Below are positions 1-5,656 of a DNA stretch of 5,656 nt, in pieces (within the stretch, counting starts at the first letter, position 1; every line of letters starts with the position of its first letter). A program made the translations under genes and the position numbers. Source of the stretch: an uncultured Planctomycetaceae bacterium (lineage in GTDB: Bacteria > Planctomycetota > Planctomycetia > Pirellulales > UBA1268). Location: NCBI GenBank assembly GCA_937900985.1, contig CALCGM010000490.1, positions 1-5,656 on the forward strand, in the 5' to 3' direction. The notes under the pieces were generated by a model. The model saw only the letters and a list, made by a program, of their open reading frames with translations. It did no database searches and was not told where the DNA came from.

Positions 1-1055
1 ACGAGCCCAAAAGTGATCAACGCGGAAACCGCCCAGAAAAACTTGTAGCCGTGCGCCCATTCAAGCTCGGGAATGCTCTCGAAGTTCATCCCATAGACTC
101 CGCAGAGAAACGTCAGCGGGAGAAAGATCGTGCTGACGACTGCGAGCCGGTTCATCACCAGGTTGGTGCGGTGGGTGGCCACGGTGAGCGAGAAGTTCAT
201 CGCGCTTTCGAGGATGCCGAGGTTGCTCGTGATATCCGAGAGCAGCCGCTCGAGCGTGGCGATCATGCCGCTCATGTAGCCGAGTGTCGCCTCACTGATG
301 AGCGTGGTCTTGCGGGCCACCAGCTCTTCGAGCACGCGACGGGTTGGCATCGCCCGCTTCCGCAGCGCGAGCAGTTCGCCAGTCACATCGGCAAGCTCAA
401 GCAGCGTTGCCTCGTTGGTATCGGTCCTCAGCTTCAGCCGCATCGTCTCGACCTTCTGCTCCAGCCGGCTCTGCAGCCGCAGATACTGATCGACCTGCTC
501 GTTCCAGAACTCATAGATCAGAAAGCTGGGCGTCGCAGCATGCCGCTGAAAGTCGCAGAGGTAGTCCCGCCGCACCTCCGTCAACACGGCCGACGCCCCA
601 CGATGAAACGTCACCAGGAAGCCCTCGCCGATGAGGAGGTGGAGGGTCTGCCCGACGAGCCCGTCGGTGCCAGCCACCACGCCAACGAGGCTGATCTGCA
701 GGAGACGTTCGCTCCGACGCACCTCGGAAACCTCCGCCTCGCAACAGCCAGCATCACCGACGGAACTGGGATCAAAGCCGGCCAAGCCGCTGGCCGGCAG
801 CAGCTCAACGATCACCTCCGGACGGGCCTGCTCGCAGTCGACATCGATCCACACAAACCGACCTTCAGCAAGCGTGTCGGCGATGTCATCGAGCTCGACA
901 AGCCCAGAGCTGCGGTCCTCAAAATCGAGAAACTCCGCCTGCACGCCCGTGACTTCGCGTGGGGGCTGACGGCGCTGCGAAACTTCGTGGTTCCGCAGCG
1001 TCTCCCGCATGGCCATACGTGGTGTGGCAAGCCTGTTGCCAGCCTGAACACTCAT
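1..1055 (-). CDS. corA: CorA-family magnesium/divalent-cation transporter (C-terminus cut by window edge)
   Basis: Inner-membrane pentameric channel that takes up Mg2+ (some members Co2+, Ni2+ or Zn2+). The reverse strand reads openly for 351 codons from an ATG at 1055-1053 to the left edge with no stop. The N-terminal ~300 residues are the cytoplasmic domain, including a long helical, charged stretch (about residues 183-300). A hydrophobic segment at about 304-320 is TM1. It is followed by the family signature YGMN (321-324) and the periplasmic loop residues FESIPEL, equivalent to the MPEL loop of known CorAs. TM2 starts at about 339 and runs off the window, so probably only 15-25 residues are missing. 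The start is supported by GGGAG eight bases upstream. A much longer plus-strand open frame covers the same region but has no recognisable protein content. It is transcribed divergently from the manC cluster. Family assignment is secure; ion selectivity cannot be read from the sequence. Confidence 0.95.
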   Translation of the reverse strand, partial: MSVQAGNRLATPRMAMRETLRNHEVSQRRQPPREVTGVQAEFLDFEDRSSGLVELDDIADTLAEGRFVWIDVDCEQARPEVIVELLPASGLAGFDPSSVGDAGCCEAEVSEVRRSERLLQISLVGVVAGTDGLVGQTLHLLIGEGFLVTFHRGASAVLTEVRRDYLCDFQRHAATPSFLIYEFWNEQVDQYLRLQSRLEQKVETMRLKLRTDTNEATLLELADVTGELLALRKRAMPTRRVLEELVARKTTLISEATLGYMSGMIATLERLLSDITSNLGILESAMNFSLTVATHRTNLVMNRLAVVSTIFLPLTFLCGVYGMNFESIPELEWAHGYKFFWAVSALITFGL

Positions 1056-1063
1056 GAATGAAT

Positions 1064-1079
1064 CTCCCGAAATATCGGG
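1064..1079 (-). promoter_or_regulatory. corA ribosome-binding site inside a small hairpin
   Basis: On the minus strand the Shine-Dalgarno-like GGGAG (1068-1064) lies eight bases before the corA ATG. Its GGG is also the 3' end of a perfect 5-bp stem, CCCGA (1079-1075) with TCGGG (1070-1066), enclosing a 4-base loop. If this hairpin forms in the mRNA, it would partly hide the ribosome-binding site. The pairing is seen directly; a regulatory role is inference. Confidence 0.5.
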
Positions 1080-1103
1080 TGGGTCTGTACCATGCACCCA
1101 CCC
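1077..1103. repeat. Perfect 8-bp inverted repeat in the divergent corA/manC intergenic region
   Basis: GGGTGGGT (1077-1084) is exactly complementary to ACCCACCC (1096-1103), with an 11-base spacer. It could be an RNA hairpin in the leader of either gene or a dyad operator for a DNA-binding regulator. Its left arm shares bases 1077-1079 with the neighbouring hairpin over the corA ribosome-binding site, so in corA mRNA the two structures cannot form together. The rest of this 113-base intergenic region must hold the promoters for both directions, but I could not pick out convincing -35/-10 elements. Confidence 0.6.
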
Positions 1104-1168
1104 ACGGTCCCAAGGGCAGTTGAGGGCCGACGGCAGACGCGACACACGCACGGAGGGAAAGACGCACG

Positions 1169-2251
1169 ATGCTGCACGCAATTGTAATGGCAGGTGGTTC
1201 GGGAACCCGCTTCTGGCCGGCCAGCCGGGCCCGGCTTCCCAAGCAGCTGCTTCCCCTCGGCGGTGAGCGAACGCTTCTCGAAGACACCGTGGCCCGTCTG
1301 GAGGGCCTGGTGCCGCCGGAGCGGACGCTCGTGGTGACCTCCGAACGGCTGGAGAAGGCTGTCCGCGAGCAGCTGCCGACGGTGCCCGTCGACAGCATCG
1401 TCGGCGAACCGTGCAAGCGTGACACCGCCCCCTGTGTGGCGCTCGCGGCCCTGCTGGTGAGCCGGAGCGATCCCGAGGCCACCATGGCGGTGATGCCCTC
1501 CGACCACGTGATTCGTCCTGAACATGCCTTTCGTGAGGCGATTCAGCAGGCCGCTGCCATCGTGGAGCAGACGCCAGGCCGGCTCGTGACCTTCGGCATC
1601 CCTCCCTCCTACCCGGCCGAGAGCTTCGGCTACATCGAGCGAGGCGAGCCGCTGACCGAACCCCACGGCAAGGCTCGCGGCTTTTCGGTCTGCCGCTTCC
1701 GGGAAAAGCCGCCGGCGAGCGTGGCCGAAGAGTATCTCGCCGCGGGCACGTTCCTCTGGAACGCCGGCATCTTCGTCTGGAAGGCCGCGACGATCCTCGC
1801 GGCGATGCGGGAGCGGCAGCCGGAGTGCATGGCCCACCTCGAGACGATTGTGCAGCACTGGGATTCCCCGGATCGCCGCCGCGTGTTTGCCGAGGAGTTT
1901 GCCGCGATCAAGGGCATCTCCATCGACTACGCCGTGCTGGAGCAGGCCACGGACGTGGCGGTGATCGAGGCTCCCTTTACCTGGGACGACCTGGGCGGCT
2001 GGTCTGCCGTGGCCCGACAGCGGGGCACCGATGCCGACGGCAACACACTCGCCGGGAAACACCTGGCAATCAACACCAGCGACTCCATTGTGCAGTCGGC
2101 CGACGATCATCTGGTCGTCACCATCGGCCTCAAGAATATCCTTGTAGTACACACCCCCGACGCCACGCTCGTGGCAGACCGCTCCCGCGAGGAGTCGGTT
2201 CGCAAGGTGGTGGCCGAACTCGAGACGCGAGGCTGGCATGAGTATCTCTGA
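1169..2251 (+). CDS. manC: Mannose-1-phosphate guanylyltransferase (GDP-mannose pyrophosphorylase), single-domain form
   Basis: Cytoplasmic enzyme making GDP-mannose and pyrophosphate from GTP and mannose-1-phosphate, the donor for mannose, fucose and related sugars in glycans and exopolysaccharide. The 360-residue protein carries the full nucleotidyltransferase signature: the N-terminal GTP-binding loop GGSGTRFWPASR (9-20) followed by PKQ (24-26), PSDH (110-113), FREKP (177-181), GTFLWNAGIFVW (193-204), SIDYAVLE (251-258) and DDLGGW (273-278). A C-terminal segment, LKNILVVHTPDATLVA (321-336), is typical of the family. It ends soon after that, so it lacks the fused phosphomannose-isomerase cupin domain of the ~480-residue bifunctional ManC/AlgA proteins. 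The start at 1169 gives the expected short lead (MLHAIVMAGG); GGAGGG lies at 1152-1157, a rather long 11 bases upstream. It is the first gene of a four-gene overlapping cluster, and its stop overlaps the next gene by 14 bases. All expected motifs are intact. Confidence 0.95.
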   Translation: MLHAIVMAGGSGTRFWPASRARLPKQLLPLGGERTLLEDTVARLEGLVPPERTLVVTSERLEKAVREQLPTVPVDSIVGEPCKRDTAPCVALAALLVSRSDPEATMAVMPSDHVIRPEHAFREAIQQAAAIVEQTPGRLVTFGIPPSYPAESFGYIERGEPLTEPHGKARGFSVCRFREKPPASVAEEYLAAGTFLWNAGIFVWKAATILAAMRERQPECMAHLETIVQHWDSPDRRRVFAEEFAAIKGISIDYAVLEQATDVAVIEAPFTWDDLGGWSAVARQRGTDADGNTLAGKHLAINTSDSIVQSADDHLVVTIGLKNILVVHTPDATLVADRSREESVRKVVAELETRGWHEYL

Positions 2252-3314
2252 CGTGCGGCGAACGCTCCTGGCGGCCGTCATCGCCTGCGGTGCCTTTGCC
2301 GCAGCCGCGTGCCGGGGCCAGGAGGCCGCCACGGCCGCACAGGCCCCGCCAGCGTCCGCAACCTGGGATGACTGGCTCCGCGAGATCCGAGACGGCCGCG
2401 ACGCGCTGGAATGGTCTGACCGTCGCGTGGCCCACGACTGGCGGCTTCAGCAGCACAGCGGCGGCGTCCGCTGGCGGCTGCTCGACCCCCGCGACGAGGT
2501 CGTCGTCGAGGGCCCGCGGGGCGACTGTGAGACCACCTTTCTGCGGCTGCAGTCGGCCGGCACCATCCCCACCGTCAGCGGGCCGACCGTGCTCGTGCTC
2601 CACGGCCTCGGCCAGGGCCGGCAGTCGATGCAGCCCCTCGTTTCGTATCTCCGCGGCACGCTCGATGCCACGGTGCTCTCGATCGGCTACGCCAGCCCAC
2701 AGGCTGGTCTCGAAGTGCATGCCGACACGCTCAACGAGGTGATCGAACAGCTGCCCGAGGCGACCACGCTCTCCTTCGTAGGCCACAGCCTTGGCAATCT
2801 CGTGGTGCGTCGCTGGATGGCCACCGCCCCGCCGCCAACGCTGCAGCGGGTGCAGCGGATGGTGATGCTCGGACCGCCCAACCAGGGCTCGGAACTGGCC
2901 CGGCTCGCTTCCCGCGTCTGGTTTCTGGCCATGCTTTCCGACGGCCCCACGAGGCAGCTCGGCATCGACTGGGAGAAGGTCGGCACCCAGCTGGCTGTGC
3001 CCCCATGCGACTTCGGCATCGTGGCTGGTGGCACCGGCGACGAGCGGGGCATGAGCCTGCTGCTTGCTGGCGATGACGATGCGATCGTGCGGGTGGAGGA
3101 AACACGGCTTGAGGGCTCCAGCGACTTTCTCCTGCTTCCCGTGCATCATGCCGACATGATGCGGGACACGGCGGTGCAGCGAGCAGCGGTCTGCTTTCTC
3201 AGGGACGGCCGGTTTCTTGAGCCTGGCAGCTCGAGCGCCGCTGAGGAGCAGTCTGGCGAAACCGGGGCGGGCTCCACGCGGGCTGCGGCACGCGATGAGG
3301 CCCAGGGGCCATGA
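2238..3314 (+). CDS. Exported alpha/beta-hydrolase (lipase/esterase-like)
   Basis: A 358-residue predicted serine hydrolase; the substrate is unknown, but an ester or lipid is most likely. The N-terminus looks like a secretion signal: MSISDVRR, then a hydrophobic stretch to about residue 24, then Cys25 in AAAC followed by a polar, Ala-rich linker. Cleavage could be by signal peptidase I; a lipoprotein is possible, but the lipobox lacks the usual Leu at -3. The hydrolase core starts at about 116 with VLVLHGLGQ (118-126), whose HG typically shapes the oxyanion hole. The nucleophile elbow is GHSLG (182-186, Ser184). GPPNQGSELA (212-221) resembles the GxPxxGS segment of lipases. By pattern, the acid is Asp281 (in GDDDAIV) and the base is His304 (in PVHHADMM). 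The last ~30 residues are low complexity and probably disordered. The start overlaps manC by 14 bases, with GAGG at 2229-2232, and the stop overlaps ruvX as ATGA. Fold and triad are fairly sure; the biological role is not known. Confidence 0.85.
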   Translation: MSISDVRRTLLAAVIACGAFAAAACRGQEAATAAQAPPASATWDDWLREIRDGRDALEWSDRRVAHDWRLQQHSGGVRWRLLDPRDEVVVEGPRGDCETTFLRLQSAGTIPTVSGPTVLVLHGLGQGRQSMQPLVSYLRGTLDATVLSIGYASPQAGLEVHADTLNEVIEQLPEATTLSFVGHSLGNLVVRRWMATAPPPTLQRVQRMVMLGPPNQGSELARLASRVWFLAMLSDGPTRQLGIDWEKVGTQLAVPPCDFGIVAGGTGDERGMSLLLAGDDDAIVRVEETRLEGSSDFLLLPVHHADMMRDTAVQRAAVCFLRDGRFLEPGSSSAAEEQSGETGAGSTRAAARDEAQGP

Positions 3315-3808
3315 CGGCTGACAAGTCAAACGCCGCACTGCCAACGATCCACAGCGAGGGCCGGGTGGCTGCTGTCGACTACGGCCGCCGACGGATGGGA
3401 ATCGCCGTCTGCGATCGGGAACGCATCCTGGCGAGCCCGCTCGTGGTGCGACAGCCCGGCAAGAACCGTCGCCTGGAAGAAGACTTCTTTCGCCGCCTCG
3501 TGATCGAAGAGGATCTCGTCGGCTTTGTCGTCGGCCTTCCGCTGCATGCCGACGGCCGGGAGAGCGAGATGTCGGCAGAAACCCGCCGCTTCGCCAGCTG
3601 GCTCGCCTCAACCACAGGCCTGGCGGTGGAACTCCAAGACGAGCGATACACGTCCGCAGCCGCCGCCGGCAGGCTGGCCGGCGTGGGCCTCTCGCGCGGC
3701 TCCAAGAAAGCTCGCTCCGATGCGGTCGCGGCCCAGATCATGCTGGAAACCTGGATGGCCCGTCGAGCCGTCGAACGCGACCAGCGGCCAGAGCGAGGCC
3801 TGTTGTGA
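3311..3808 (+). CDS. ruvX: RuvX/YqgF-family Holliday-junction resolvase-like nuclease
   Basis: RNase H-fold protein of the YqgF/RuvX family. Members are associated with pre-16S rRNA 5'-end processing in Escherichia coli and with Holliday-junction resolution in mycobacteria; the sequence cannot say which applies here. The 165 residues carry the family motifs in order: AVDYGRRRMGIAV (21-33, metal-binding Asp23), VVGLPLHADGRES (73-85), the DERYTS block (110-115) and a C-terminal KKARSDAVAAQIML (132-144) with Asp137 as the likely last acidic residue. It is somewhat longer than the usual ~140-residue members because of ~18 residues before the core and a short basic tail. The ATG at 3311 overlaps the upstream stop as ATGA, with GAGG at 3297-3300, which argues for this start despite the N-terminal extension. 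The downstream gene starts within its last codons. It is cytoplasmic and probably expressed by translational coupling. Confidence 0.93.
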   Translation: MTADKSNAALPTIHSEGRVAAVDYGRRRMGIAVCDRERILASPLVVRQPGKNRRLEEDFFRRLVIEEDLVGFVVGLPLHADGRESEMSAETRRFASWLASTTGLAVELQDERYTSAAAAGRLAGVGLSRGSKKARSDAVAAQIMLETWMARRAVERDQRPERGLL

Positions 3809-4680
3809 GCGATGACCTCGCTGTTCAGCGGAGCCCCAAGCGACGGCTCATCGCCGGCTGCGGCGCCCTCGGCATGCGGGTTGCCCGCCGCTGGATGGCC
3901 GCTGGCGATCAGGTCTGGGGCACCACCCGCAGCAGGCAGGATCTGCTCACCGCGGCAGGGATCGCGGCGATCGTGGTCGACCTTGGATCGGGCCAGCTGC
4001 CTCCGCTGCCGCAGCTCGACACGGTGTTGTGGGCAGTCGGCTTTGACCGCCACAGCGGAACATCCCCGCACGACCTCCACGTGGGCGGCTTGGCTCGCCT
4101 GCTCGACGCGGTTCCGTCGCCCGTTCGCGTGGTGCTGTCGAGCTCCACCGGCGTGTGGGGAGACGGAGACGGTGAGCTGGTCGACGAGCAGACCCCGGTC
4201 TGCCCGAGCAGGCCGTCGGCCGCCGCGCTCGTCGAGGCCGAGGCGATGCTTCGCAGCCATCCCCAGGGCCCCGGCGTGGCCCTCCGCTTTGCCGGCCTCT
4301 ACGGCCCAGAACGGCTGCCCCGGCTCGATGACCTGCGGGCCGGCCGTGAGATCGCCGCCGATCCGGCAAGCTGGCTCAATCTGCTGCATCTCGACGACGC
4401 GGCCTCGATCGTCTGCTGGGCTGCCGATGCGGCGGCCCCTGCCCCGCTCTATGTGGCCTCAGACGGAAGGCCGCTGCTGCGAGGCGACTGGTACGCCCGA
4501 CTCGCTGAGATGACCGCCAGCCCCCCGCCCCGATTCGTCGCGGCAGCGGCGGCAGCCCGCGGCGGCAACAAGCGGGCAAACCCTTCGCTGTTGCTCAATC
4601 AGCTGACCCCGCCGCTGGACTATCCCGACGCCCTCGCCGCCGTCGAGGCGATCATTCGCGGCGGCTCGTCGTCGTCCTAG
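3805..4680 (+). CDS. Rossmann-fold SDR/NAD-dependent epimerase-like protein (YeeZ-like)
   Basis: A 291-residue protein of the extended short-chain dehydrogenase superfamily, closest in pattern to the poorly characterised YeeZ-like nucleotide-binding proteins. The N-terminal dinucleotide loop is GCGALG (18-23). Core strands include LDTVLWAVG (71-79) and VVLSSSTGVWGD (109-120), the latter matching the SST-x-VYG segment of epimerases. ALRFAGLYGPER (159-170) and WLNLLHLDDAA (190-200) match the conserved late segments, and NKRANPSLL (255-263) matches the C-terminal KR-x-SN-type segment. The catalytic YxxxK of classical SDRs is not visible at the expected place (about 135-147 reads SRPSAAALVEAEA), so ordinary dehydrogenase or epimerase chemistry is doubtful. 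The GTG start at 3805 overlaps the ruvX stop as GTGA and has GAGG six bases upstream (3795-3798); no better start is apparent. The last gene of the cluster, it ends in a Gly-Gly-Ser4 tail eleven bases before a terminator-like palindrome. Substrate unknown. Confidence 0.82.
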   Translation: MSDDLAVQRSPKRRLIAGCGALGMRVARRWMAAGDQVWGTTRSRQDLLTAAGIAAIVVDLGSGQLPPLPQLDTVLWAVGFDRHSGTSPHDLHVGGLARLLDAVPSPVRVVLSSSTGVWGDGDGELVDEQTPVCPSRPSAAALVEAEAMLRSHPQGPGVALRFAGLYGPERLPRLDDLRAGREIAADPASWLNLLHLDDAASIVCWAADAAAPAPLYVASDGRPLLRGDWYARLAEMTASPPPRFVAAAAAARGGNKRANPSLLLNQLTPPLDYPDALAAVEAIIRGGSSSS

Positions 4681-4690
4681 CTGTCCGTCC

Positions 4691-4721
4691 GTGGGAAAAG
4701 CCATGCATGGCCTTTTTCCAC
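4691..4721. terminator. Near-perfect palindrome, probable bidirectional terminator
   Basis: Bases 4691-4705 pair with 4706-4721 almost completely, with one G-T wobble (4695/4717) and one extra C (4711). The centre GCCATGCATGGC (4700-4711) is a perfect 12-base palindrome. It is flanked by AAAA on the left and TTTTT (4713-4717) on the right, so each strand ends the stem in a run of T. It starts eleven bases after the stop of the SDR gene and lies about 116 bases beyond the stop of the convergent protease gene, the right place to end both transcripts. As a strict intrinsic terminator the GC core is short (4-5 bp around a small loop), so strength is uncertain. Confidence 0.7.
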
Positions 4722-4765
4722 TCAGACAACGCCCCGCAAAGCCGAGGTTTTTGGGCCTCGCCGGT

Positions 4766-4782
4766 CGCCGCATCCTGCGGCG
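4766..4782. repeat. Short GC-rich hairpin in the convergent intergenic region
   Basis: CGCCGCA (4766-4772) and TGCGGCG (4776-4782) form a perfect 7-bp stem around a 3-base loop. No T-run follows on either strand, so it is not a standard intrinsic terminator. It may stabilise 3' ends or pause polymerase, or it may be chance in GC-rich DNA. Confidence 0.4.
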
Positions 4783-4805
4783 GCAGCCTTGTTGCACAGT
4801 CTGCG

Positions 4806-4833
4806 AGCGGCGACAACCTGCCGGCTCGCCGCT
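4806..4833. repeat. Inverted repeat just past the protease stop codon
   Basis: AGCGGCGA (4806-4813) is exactly complementary to TCGCCGCT (4826-4833), separated by 12 bases. In the minus-strand transcript it begins only four bases after the protease stop, a usual place for a 3'-end stem-loop. No T-run follows it, so it could protect the mRNA end or act with the T-flanked palindrome further on. Confidence 0.4.
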
Positions 4834-4837
4834 GTGG

Positions 4838-5656
4838 TCAGGGAGCCTGCACCGCAGCGGAGGCAGCCTCGCTGGCCGTCTTCGTCTCCACCTCCGGCAT
4901 CGCCAGGCTCGCCAGCCCGCTCCGCAGGGCCTGCAGGTAATCGGTGGTCACCCGCATCGCCTCCTCGAAGTAGAAGTCCTGCTTGACGATCGGCCGCTTC
5001 AGGCTGTCGCCCTCTTCGAGCTTCTTCTCTTCGTCATCGGCGGCCTTGAAGTCATTCCAGTGCTTCACAAACTCGCTCTCCACGAGCGAGATCTCCTTCT
5101 CCTGCTTCCGCAGCTTGTATTTCTCGATGTCGTTGACAACCTTGCCAAACTCTTCATCAGCCTCCACGCGGGCGGCCGATCGCTGGCGAAGGGCAGTCAC
5201 CATTTCGTCGCTGACCCGGCCCGTCGACTCAAACGAGGCACGCGGCACGCGATCAAAGGCCAGGGCGTAGTCGAGATCCGATTCGCCCACCTCAAGGTGT
5301 GTGGTGATGCTCGGCAGCTCCACATCGCTCTTCACGCCTTCATTCTGCGTGCTGTCGCCAGACGGTCGGTAGAACTGCTGCATCGTGATCTTGATCGCAC
5401 CGAGCGACGGAGCATTCGGAAGCCGCTGAAAGAGCTGCCGACCCAGGTCGAGCAGGCTCTGCACGGTGCCCTTGCCATGCGTGGCTTCGTCGCCGATCAC
5501 CAGGCCGCGGCGGTAGTCTTGAATGGCCCCGGCCAGGATCTCGCTGGCGCTGGCACTGAACTTATTGATCAGCACCACCAGCGGACCGTCCCATTCGACT
5601 CCAGGCTCCATGTCGTCGTACTGCTGCACACGGTCGTCGGCATCCTTGACCTGCAC
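4838..5656 (-). CDS. prc: Prc/Tsp-type carboxy-terminal processing protease, S41 family (N-terminal part outside window)
   Basis: C-terminal 272-273 codons of a tail-specific protease, a periplasmic Ser/Lys enzyme that trims or degrades envelope proteins from their C-terminus. The frame is open to the right edge. The first visible codon (GTG, 5656-5654) is internal, not a start, so the signal peptide, PDZ domain and first part of the catalytic domain lie off-window. Counting from there, VVLINKFSASASEILAGAI (27-45) contains the catalytic Ser, the middle one of SASASE (about 36). GDEATHGKGTVQ (55-66) holds the general-base Lys (about 62). The Ser-Lys spacing is 26, one more than I recall for E. 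coli Prc. The segment FYRPSGDSTQNEGVKSDVELP (95-115) is typical of Prc. The remaining ~150 residues, highly charged around 178-216, match the long C-terminal domain of Prc-type rather than short CtpA-type proteases. It is convergent with the manC cluster. The stop is TGA at 4840-4838. Confidence 0.93.
   Translation of the reverse strand: MQVKDADDRVQQYDDMEPGVEWDGPLVVLINKFSASASEILAGAIQDYRRGLVIGDEATHGKGTVQSLLDLGRQLFQRLPNAPSLGAIKITMQQFYRPSGDSTQNEGVKSDVELPSITTHLEVGESDLDYALAFDRVPRASFESTGRVSDEMVTALRQRSAARVEADEEFGKVVNDIEKYKLRKQEKEISLVESEFVKHWNDFKAADDEEKKLEEGDSLKRPIVKQDFYFEEAMRVTTDYLQALRSGLASLAMPEVETKTASEAASAAVQAP

Noticed and set aside
51..1061. Long plus-strand open frame (336 codons) opposite corA
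   Set aside because: It reads as a His/Arg/Gln-rich sequence with no recognisable motif and is the complement of a clear CorA protein. Long antisense frames are expected in GC-rich coding DNA.
1077..1103. G-quadruplex potential of the GGGTGGGT tract
   Set aside because: Only two G-triplets occur close together on each strand, not the four needed for a standard intramolecular quadruplex.
1052..2332. Minus-strand open frame of 426 codons opposite manC
   Set aside because: It lies antisense to a gene with every family motif intact and crosses the divergent intergenic region. Its composition is typical of a GC-rich shadow frame.
2130..3611. Minus-strand open frame of 493 codons opposite the hydrolase and ruvX
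   Set aside because: It is the longest open frame in the window, but it is antisense to two well-supported genes, has no recognisable domain and is rich in Arg, Gly and His as shadow frames are.
3379..4389. Minus-strand open frame of 336 codons opposite ruvX and the SDR gene
   Set aside because: It has no motif, spans the junction of two supported genes, and includes Arg/Ser-rich stretches typical of an antisense frame.
4743..4760. CGAGG/CCTCG hairpin with a T-rich loop
   Set aside because: The stem is only 5 bp around an 8-base loop, and the T-run is in the loop rather than after the stem, so it does not support a terminator call.
4707..4986. Small plus-strand open frames in the convergent intergenic region
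   Set aside because: They start inside the terminator-like palindrome or the hairpin region and run into the antisense of the protease gene. No ribosome-binding site or recognisable protein content is seen.

Overview
This is a GC-rich, gene-dense bacterial chromosomal window with six protein-coding genes (two cut by the window edges). I see no RNA genes, CRISPR arrays, insertion sequences or other mobile elements. The protein sequences and the combination of genes look like a planctomycete, perhaps of the Pirellulales type. That assignment is inference from general resemblance, and no marker gene here proves it.

Layout. (1) Positions 1-1055, minus strand: a CorA-type divalent-cation channel with the YGMN signature, missing only its last residues at the left edge. 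(2) Positions 1056-1168: a 113-base divergent intergenic region with two overlapping inverted repeats. One of them covers the corA ribosome-binding site. (3) Positions 1169-4680, plus strand: four genes joined by overlaps of 14, 4 and 4 bases. They encode a stand-alone mannose-1-phosphate guanylyltransferase, an exported alpha/beta-hydrolase, a RuvX/YqgF-type nuclease and a Rossmann-fold SDR/epimerase-like protein. (4) Positions 4681-4837: a 157-base convergent intergenic region with a near-perfect palindrome flanked by A and T tracts, probably a bidirectional terminator, plus two further GC-rich hairpins. (5) Positions 4838-5656, minus strand: the C-terminal part of a Prc/Tsp-type S41 processing protease, whose N-terminal part lies beyond the right edge.

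How they fit together. The four plus-strand genes are almost certainly one transcript with translational coupling. Their functions (sugar-nucleotide supply for glycans, an envelope hydrolase, nucleic-acid processing, an oxidoreductase-like fold) do not form an obvious single pathway. CorA and the protease are separate flanking transcription units. Most of the window is ordinary housekeeping content. The feature most worth a second look is the corA leader, where two mutually exclusive hairpins could control access to the ribosome-binding site of a magnesium-transporter gene. No clearly new multi-gene system is visible.
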